From Micromonospora sp. U21 (GTDB lineage Bacteria; Actinomycetota; Actinomycetes; Mycobacteriales; Micromonosporaceae): a stretch of 64,000 bases of DNA. Each line of letters starts with the position of its first letter. Within the stretch, counting starts at the first letter, position 1. The DNA lies in NCBI RefSeq assembly GCF_018070045.1, contig NZ_JAGPYK010000004.1, forward strand, positions 1-64,000, in the 5' to 3' direction. The notes under the pieces were generated by a model. That model was given only the letters and a program-made list of their open reading frames with translations. It had not been told where the DNA came from and searched no databases. Made by a program: the position numbers and the translations under genes. Below are positions 59,028 through 64,000 of the stretch, one piece after another.

Positions 59028-60866
59028 TCAGGGGCGGCGGCGCGAGGCGGTGAGGCGTCGCCAGAGGCGCCGGAGCGGGTTGCGGGGACGCGGAAGCCGG
59101 GGTGGCGCTTCGCCGAGCAGTTCGCTGGCGAGCGTGGCGGTGGCCGGGTCCAGTGCCGGGGCGGCCAGCGCCAGGTGGGCCAGGGAGACGGCGATCGGAA
59201 CCGGCCGCGCCCGGGCCACCGCTGCCGCGTCGGCCAGCCGCTCGGCCACCACCCGGGCCACGTCCGATCGCACCGCCGGATCCACCCAGGCGGCGGTGAC
59301 CAGGGCGAACAGTGCCGCCTCGGTGACCCAGTCCTCCACGCCCCAGACCAGGTCGACGAGCACCCGGCGCCGGGTCGAGTCCTCCCACGGCTCGTCGGTG
59401 CGGTGGTGCAGCAGCCCCTGGCAGGCCCACACCTGCACGCCGCGTACCCAGACCGACGGGTCCTGCGCGGCCAGCAGTCGGCCCAGCGCGTTGGCCGGCG
59501 CCGCCGGCGGATGCACCAGCAGCCCGAGGAGGTCGGCCACGTCCAGGCCGGCCAGGCCCACCGCCGCGTCGTAGGCAGCCGGCGGGTGTGGCCACGCCGG
59601 GTGGGCGACCTGCCCGATCCGCTCGACCGCCGCCGCCGAGGGTGCCGGCAGCGCGGGCGTCGGGACGATGCCCGCGTAGTGCCACAGGCGTCGGGTGGAC
59701 GCCCGCCGCGGCTCCCGCGGGTCCGGCTCCGGCGTGCCGGCGACCTCGATCCGCAGCCCGGGTGCCACCGACGTGGCCGTCCGGACGGCGCTCGGCGGGG
59801 CTGCCGCCGTCAGGCGTACGGCACTGCCGAGACCGTTGTCGTCGTCGGCCACCGCCTGGCGCAGGGCGTCGAGCAGCGGACCGCCGGCCGGCGTCAGCTG
59901 GCCGAGCCAGGGCCGACCCCGGCAGCACTGGGCCAGATCGCCGTGCTCGTGGCTGTCGTCCGGGTGGTCACGGACGAAGTCCGCGAGCGCGACCAGGTGG
60001 GCGAGGTCGCCGTCGCGCTGGTGCCGCAGGCGGTGTGCGGTGTGCACCGCGCAGTCGAACGACGGGTCCCGGGCCAGCGCCCGCTCGGTCCACTCCAGCG
60101 CCTCGTCCAGCCGGCCGGTCTCGGCCAGAGTGCCGGCGATGTCGGCGTAGATGGCCAGGTCGTCGGGGTCCAGCGCGACGGCCCGGCCGAGGGCCGCGAG
60201 GGCGTCGCGGGTGCGGCCAGCGCTGCGGTACGCGTACCCGAGCCAGACCTCGCCCATCTTGGACGGCTGGGACCGGACACCTCGGGTGGCCCAGCGGATC
60301 GCCAGCGTGACCTCGCCGAGCCGCCTGGCCAGCGCGGACGCCGCGCCCAGCAGCAGACCGTGCTCGGGGCGGACGGTGACCGCGTTGCGGGCCAGCGTGA
60401 GGTACGGCGCCAGCGCGCCCCGGCCGACGCGCGGCACCGGGTCGGGCAACGCGGCACAGACCTGCATGAGGACCCGGGCGATGTGCTCCGGGTCCAGCCG
60501 CTCGGCCAGCTCGGGGGCGATCACCCACGGCACGCCGGCCCACTCCGTGCCGGGCGCGTACCCGGTGGCCGCGGCCAGCAGTTCCAGCCCCTCGGCCGGA
60601 CGACCCGCGGCGGCCAGCAGGTGGGCGCGGGCGACGACCGCGCCGACGAAGGTGTGGTGGTTGATCGGGAAGAGGTCGAGCCCACCCCCGCCGACGGCGG
60701 CCAGCCGGGCCAACGTCTCGTGCACCTCCGGCAGGGTCGGTGCCCGGGCCAGCGCGCCGGCGAGGTGGCCGGCGGCGTGGTGGAGGTCGCCCTCGTCCAG
60801 TGCCAGCCGGGCCAGGGCCAGCTCCTCCGTCGCGGAGAGCGCGGGGTCGTCCCTTCCCTCGGGCAC
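59028..60866 (-). CDS. Large tetratricopeptide repeat protein
   Basis: A 612-residue helical-repeat protein. TPR-like units appear around residues 15-60 (ALARLALDEGDLHHAAGHLA) and 195-270 (YAYRSAGRTRDALAALGRAV, then GTLAETGRLDEALEWTERAL). The C-terminal half is helical without a domain I know. It probably acts as a protein-protein scaffold. GTG 60866 has a GAGAGGA site. It stands alone, divergent from the SIS gene. Confidence 0.8.
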   Translation of the reverse strand: MPEGRDDPALSATEELALARLALDEGDLHHAAGHLAGALARAPTLPEVHETLARLAAVGGGGLDLFPINHHTFVGAVVARAHLLAAAGRPAEGLELLAAATGYAPGTEWAGVPWVIAPELAERLDPEHIARVLMQVCAALPDPVPRVGRGALAPYLTLARNAVTVRPEHGLLLGAASALARRLGEVTLAIRWATRGVRSQPSKMGEVWLGYAYRSAGRTRDALAALGRAVALDPDDLAIYADIAGTLAETGRLDEALEWTERALARDPSFDCAVHTAHRLRHQRDGDLAHLVALADFVRDHPDDSHEHGDLAQCCRGRPWLGQLTPAGGPLLDALRQAVADDDNGLGSAVRLTAAAPPSAVRTATSVAPGLRIEVAGTPEPDPREPRRASTRRLWHYAGIVPTPALPAPSAAAVERIGQVAHPAWPHPPAAYDAAVGLAGLDVADLLGLLVHPPAAPANALGRLLAAQDPSVWVRGVQVWACQGLLHHRTDEPWEDSTRRRVLVDLVWGVEDWVTEAALFALVTAAWVDPAVRSDVARVVAERLADAAAVARARPVPIAVSLAHLALAAPALDPATATLASELLGEAPPRLPRPRNPLRRLWRRLTASRRRP

Positions 60867-60911
60867 ATCGTCCTCTCATCGCAGCGACACCGGGTGAAGC
60901 GGGACAAGCCT

Positions 60912-60998
60912 AGTTGATATTGGGACGCTTCGGTGATCAACTGCGCACTGCTGCTCGTTCGATTGCTCTGCTCAGATCAAAGGTGCAAGACTGAGCAG
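60912..60998. promoter_or_regulatory. Two inverted repeats upstream of the SIS gene
   Basis: AGTTGAT/ATCAACT (60912-60918, 60936-60942; 17-nt spacer) and CTGCTCAG/CTGAGCAG (60968-60975, 60991-60998; 15-nt spacer) lie in the gap between the TPR and SIS genes. They could be operators of a sugar regulator. Neither matches the DasR consensus. Confidence 0.4.
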
Positions 60999-61033
60999 GA
61001 AACGCGCGGAAATCGCGCAAGAGGGGAGTGTCC

Positions 61034-62086
61034 GTGACGCGTGCAGGGGCCGGGATGGCCGCCGACATCGAGGAGCAGCCGGCCGGCTACGCGCGCCTGC
61101 TCTCCACCGCCAACGCCGGGGACGTCGCCCGGGTGGCGGCCGCCGTCGCCGAGCGTCGGCCGCGGCACGTGGTCTTCACCGCCCGTGGCACCTCCGACCA
61201 CGCGGCCCTCTACGGGGCGTACCTGGCCGAGATCCGGCTCGGGCTGCCCGCCGGGCTCGCCTCGCCCAGCGCGGTCACCCTGTTCGGCGCCCGCCCCGAC
61301 CTGTCCGACGCGCTGGTCGTCGGGGTCAGCCAGAGCGGCGGCTCGCCCGACCTGGCCGAGGTGCTGCGCGCCGCGCGGGCCTCCGGCGCGCTGACCCTCG
61401 CGGTGACCAACGCCCCAGGGTCCCCGCTGGCCGAGGTGGCCGAGCTGAGCATCGACATCGCCGCCGGGCACGAGCGGGCGGTGGCCGCCACCAAGACGTA
61501 CACCGCCGAGCTGCTCGCTCTGCTGATGCTCGTCGAGGGGATCCGCGCCGGCGACGGCGTGCTGCCGGCGGCCGAGCGGGAGGCGCTCGCCGCGCTGCCC
61601 GAGCTGGCCGCCCGCACCCTGGCCGACGACACCCCGGCGCAGCTCGCTCCGCGCTACCGCTTCGCCCGCCGGCTGGTCACCACCGGGCGCGGGTACGCCT
61701 ACCCGACCGCACGGGAGGCCGCCCTGAAGCTGATGGAGACCTCGTACCTACCGGCTCTCGCCTTCTCCGGCGCCGACCTGTTGCACGGTCCGCTCGCGAT
61801 GACCGACCCGGAGGTCCCGGTGCTCGCCGTGGTCGGCTCGGGCCCGGGCGGCCGGTCGATGGGCGAGGTGCTGCCCCGCCTCGGCGAGCGCCGCGCCGAC
61901 GTGGTGGTGGTCGGCTCCGCCGACGTGCCGGGCGCCACCCGGCTCGCCGTTCCCGAGGTCGACGAGCGGTACGCCCCGCTGCTGGACATCCTGCCGTTGC
62001 AGCGGCTGGCGTTGGCGTTGGCGCTGACCCGGGGCGAAGATCCGGATGCGCCGCGCGGGCTGAAGAAGGTCACCGCGACGATGTGA
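61034..62086 (+). CDS. SIS-domain sugar isomerase/deaminase (GlmS-like)
   Basis: A 350-residue protein with two SIS domains in tandem (first with ARGTSDHAALYGAYLAE and VGVSQSGGSPD, second around residues 200-330), like the isomerase half of GlmS or AgaS/FrlB-type enzymes. No glutaminase half is present, so it acts on an amino sugar phosphate directly rather than making glucosamine-6-phosphate from glutamine. GTG 61034 is 6-7 nt after a GAGGGGA site; GTG 61028 is too close. The exact sugar is unknown. Confidence 0.88.
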   Translation: MTRAGAGMAADIEEQPAGYARLLSTANAGDVARVAAAVAERRPRHVVFTARGTSDHAALYGAYLAEIRLGLPAGLASPSAVTLFGARPDLSDALVVGVSQSGGSPDLAEVLRAARASGALTLAVTNAPGSPLAEVAELSIDIAAGHERAVAATKTYTAELLALLMLVEGIRAGDGVLPAAEREALAALPELAARTLADDTPAQLAPRYRFARRLVTTGRGYAYPTAREAALKLMETSYLPALAFSGADLLHGPLAMTDPEVPVLAVVGSGPGGRSMGEVLPRLGERRADVVVVGSADVPGATRLAVPEVDERYAPLLDILPLQRLALALALTRGEDPDAPRGLKKVTATM

Positions 62087-62111
62087 GACGCGGCGTGGCA
62101 CGCTGGTCATC

Positions 62112-63686
62112 GTGTCCACGCTGCGCGACCTCGCCGAGGAGCACACCCATCTCCGTCCGGCCGACATCGACCACCTGCATCGGATCGCCGGCGACTGGCA
62201 GTTGCTCTCCGACCTGTCCTTCGCCGATCTGCTGCTCTGGGTGCCGGTCGACGCGGACGGCACGTTCCTCTGCGTCGCCCAGGTCCGTCCGACGACCGCG
62301 CCCACCGCGTACCAGGACGACCAGGTGGGGCGGATCGTCGGCGGGCCGGAGGTGGCCCACCTGGGTGTGGCCTACTCCCAGGGCCGGATCTGGCGGGAGG
62401 GCGACCCGGTCTGGTACGGCGACGTACCGGCCCGCCACGAGGCGATCCCGGTCCGGCTGCGCACCGCCGAGGGGGAGGCCGGCGAGGTGATCGCCGTGGT
62501 CGGCCGGGACACCAACCTCTCCACCGCGCGTACCCCCAGCCAGCTGGAGCTCAACTACCTGACCACGGCCGACGACCTGGCCCAGATGATCGCCGACGGC
62601 ACCTTCCCGCCGCCCCGACACCCGGGCGAGACCACCTCCGCGCCCCGGGTCGGCGACGGCCTGGTCCGGCTCGACGCCGGCGGCAAGGTCACCTACGCGA
62701 GCCCGAACGCGCAGTCCGCGTACCGCCGGTTGGGCTACGCCTCCCACCTCGTGGGGGAGGATCTGGCCGCGCTGCACCGCCGGCTGGCGGGCGACCCGCT
62801 GGACGGCACCGAGGCGGCGAACGGCATCCTGGCCGCGCTGCGCGGCGAGGCGCCGCCCCGGCGGGAGATCGACGCGCGTGGCGCCACGATGCTCACCCGG
62901 GCGTTGCCGCTGATGCCCGCCGGGGTTCCGATCGGCGCGCTGGTGCTGGTCCGGGACATCACCGAGGTCCGCCGGCGCGACCGGGCACTGATCACCAAGG
63001 ACGCCACCATCCGGGAGATCCACCACCGGGTGAAGAACAACCTCCAGACGGTGGCCGCGCTGCTGCGGTTGCAGGCCCGCCGGGTGGCCATGCCGGAGGC
63101 CCGGGTCGCCCTGGAGGAGTCGGTCCGTCGGGTCGCCTCGATCGCCCTGGTGCACGAGACGCTCTCCATGTCCAGCGACGAGGCGGTCGAGTTCGACGGC
63201 ATCGTCGACCGGGTGGCGAGCGCGGCGACCGAGGTCGCGGCGACCGAGGTGAGCGTCGGCATGCGCCGGCGGGGCAGCTTCGGCGTGCTGCCGGCGGAGA
63301 TCGCCACCTCGCTGGTGATGGTCCTCAACGAGTTGCTCCTCAACGCCGTCGAGCACGGTTTCCCACCGGCCGACGAGGGGGACGCCTCCGACGTGGTGCC
63401 CGCCGTGGTTCGCGGTACCGATCCGTCGGCCCGGCCGGAGGTGGTGGTCTCGGCGCACCGGTTCCGCAAGATGCTGCACGTCTCGGTCGCGGACAACGGA
63501 CGCGGGCTGCCGCCGGACTTCGACGCCGAACGTGGCAGTCGGCTCGGCCTCCAGATCGTCCGCGCGCTGGTCACCGGGGAGCTGCGCGGCACCATCGAGC
63601 TGCGCGCCGGTGCCAACGGCGGCACGGAGGCGGTGCTGGTCGTACCGCTGGCTCGCAGCGCGCCCGAGGGCCGCTCGCAATCCTGA
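62112..63686 (+). CDS. pdtaS: PdtaS-type sensor histidine kinase
   Basis: A 524-residue soluble kinase with an N-terminal GAF-like region (residues 20-170), a PAS domain (about 185-285), a HisKA_2 helix with the acceptor in EIHHRVKNNLQT (His304) and a HATPase_c domain (MVLNELLLNAVEHG, DNGRGLP). This layout matches PdtaS (Rv3220c), which phosphorylates the antiterminator PdtaR in mycobacteria. No pdtaR is adjacent here. GTG 62112 is the start. Confidence 0.9.
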   Translation: MSTLRDLAEEHTHLRPADIDHLHRIAGDWQLLSDLSFADLLLWVPVDADGTFLCVAQVRPTTAPTAYQDDQVGRIVGGPEVAHLGVAYSQGRIWREGDPVWYGDVPARHEAIPVRLRTAEGEAGEVIAVVGRDTNLSTARTPSQLELNYLTTADDLAQMIADGTFPPPRHPGETTSAPRVGDGLVRLDAGGKVTYASPNAQSAYRRLGYASHLVGEDLAALHRRLAGDPLDGTEAANGILAALRGEAPPRREIDARGATMLTRALPLMPAGVPIGALVLVRDITEVRRRDRALITKDATIREIHHRVKNNLQTVAALLRLQARRVAMPEARVALEESVRRVASIALVHETLSMSSDEAVEFDGIVDRVASAATEVAATEVSVGMRRRGSFGVLPAEIATSLVMVLNELLLNAVEHGFPPADEGDASDVVPAVVRGTDPSARPEVVVSAHRFRKMLHVSVADNGRGLPPDFDAERGSRLGLQIVRALVTGELRGTIELRAGANGGTEAVLVVPLARSAPEGRSQS

Positions 63687-63747
63687 CCTGCGACTCCCGC
63701 CGGCGCCGGGTTCCGCTCGGGCGGCTCGGCTCCGGGCGCAGGTGTGT

Positions 63748-63801
63748 GGGTGAGGGTTATACCTGTGAGTCATATATACCTCTGCGGTATAACGCTCACC
63801 C
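63748..63801. repeat. AT-rich palindrome between convergent genes
   Basis: A 16-bp arm (63748-63763, GGGTGAGGGTTATACC) pairs with 63786-63801 (GGTATAACGCTCACCC) with one mismatch; the 22-nt centre is AT-rich (contains CATATATACC). The sequence TATACC recurs three times. It stands out in a very GC-rich region between pdtaS and the next, convergent gene. Its role is unknown; a repeat family, protein site or terminator are all possible. Confidence 0.7.
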
Positions 63802-63857
63802 AGATGGCCGTGACCCGACGGGCCCGCGGCCGGCGCGCCCGCACGACGGGCGGTCAG

Positions 63858-64000
63858 TCAGCGGCCGGGACGGCCGGTCAGCAGGGCGACGGTCAAGCCG
63901 GGTCGCTGCCAGACACGTGCGCTGGTGAAGTCCGCGCGCAGCGCGTCGCCCTTGGCGCCCGGCACGGTGGCCAGCGGCTCGGCGTGCCGCCCGGCGACGA
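63858..64000 (-). CDS. 3' end of a gene running out of the window
   Basis: The minus strand reads open from the window edge to a TGA at 63858-63860, giving a C-terminus that includes VAGRHAEPLATVPGAKG and ends LTVALLTGRPGR. The window contains no start. I do not recognise the family from this fragment. Third-position GC bias fits coding. Confidence 0.6.
   Translation of the reverse strand, partial: VAGRHAEPLATVPGAKGDALRADFTSARVWQRPGLTVALLTGRPGR

Noticed and set aside
62070..63773. Minus-strand frame opposite pdtaS
   Set aside because: The plus strand has HisKA_2 and HATPase motifs; the minus frame has none.

Overview
The window reads as one stretch of chromosome from a high-GC actinomycete, most likely Micromonosporaceae (Micromonospora or a close relative). 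The support is strong G/C third-position bias, many GTG starts and a few TTG/CTG starts, leaderless promoters, WhiB proteins, DUF397/XRE pairs, and a mycothiol-type SigR/RsrA/mycoredoxin set. I see no transposase, integrase, phage gene or CRISPR array. The order of many genes matches, from memory, the conserved Mycobacterium tuberculosis block Rv3193c-Rv3202c and the block Rv3220c-Rv3228, so this is largely core genome.

0-31 kb, genome maintenance and stress: an adnA-adnB helicase-nuclease pair, a cold-shock protein and a DEAD-box helicase; a sulfonate/nitrate-type ABC importer; two coupled M16 proteases; nudC; a DUF397/XRE pair; an MFS carrier; mycoredoxin mrx1 divergent from uvrD2; whiB7 behind a leader with an upstream ORF and an intrinsic attenuator; an ABC1-family kinase coupled to a degenerate E1/ThiF-like protein; three phased DnaA boxes; DUF5679, a YgjP-like metallopeptidase, a DUF2064-like protein, a DUF2342 metalloprotease-like protein and a secreted PDZ-Lon protein.

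31-49 kb, membrane, signalling and metabolism: a UPF0182 membrane protein, a SigE-family sigma factor with a putative anti-sigma partner, two identical initiator tRNAs, an orphan sugar-binding lipoprotein, purC, glpK divergent from a PRPP synthetase, an RsbW-like ATPase, a two-component system, a DUF5709 protein, an SDR-STAS/ATPase pair, a GT4 glycosyltransferase and an EamA-like membrane protein.

49-64 kb: the aroA-rsgA-hisN cluster (rsgA apparently starts with CTG), an SRAP protein, a WhiB protein, an alpha/beta hydrolase, sigR-rsrA, the 24-residue ribosomal protein bL37, a TB7.3-type biotinyl protein with a GNAT, a TetR/MFS pair, a TPR protein, a SIS-domain protein, the PdtaS sensor kinase, and the 3' end of one more gene.

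The regulatory logic is the most interesting part. Two promoters of identical SigR type (GGAAT-N19-GTT) link sigR with mrx1. The whiB7 leader can fold into mutually exclusive terminator and antiterminator forms around the stop codon of its upstream ORF. Three DnaA boxes sit about 3 and 2 helical turns apart in a gap with no dnaA or dnaN nearby. Three large unrelated inverted repeats occupy intergenic gaps and may be members of genome-wide palindromic families. At least ten genes have a TANNNT-like hexamer 6-8 nt before the start codon, which points to leaderless mRNAs.
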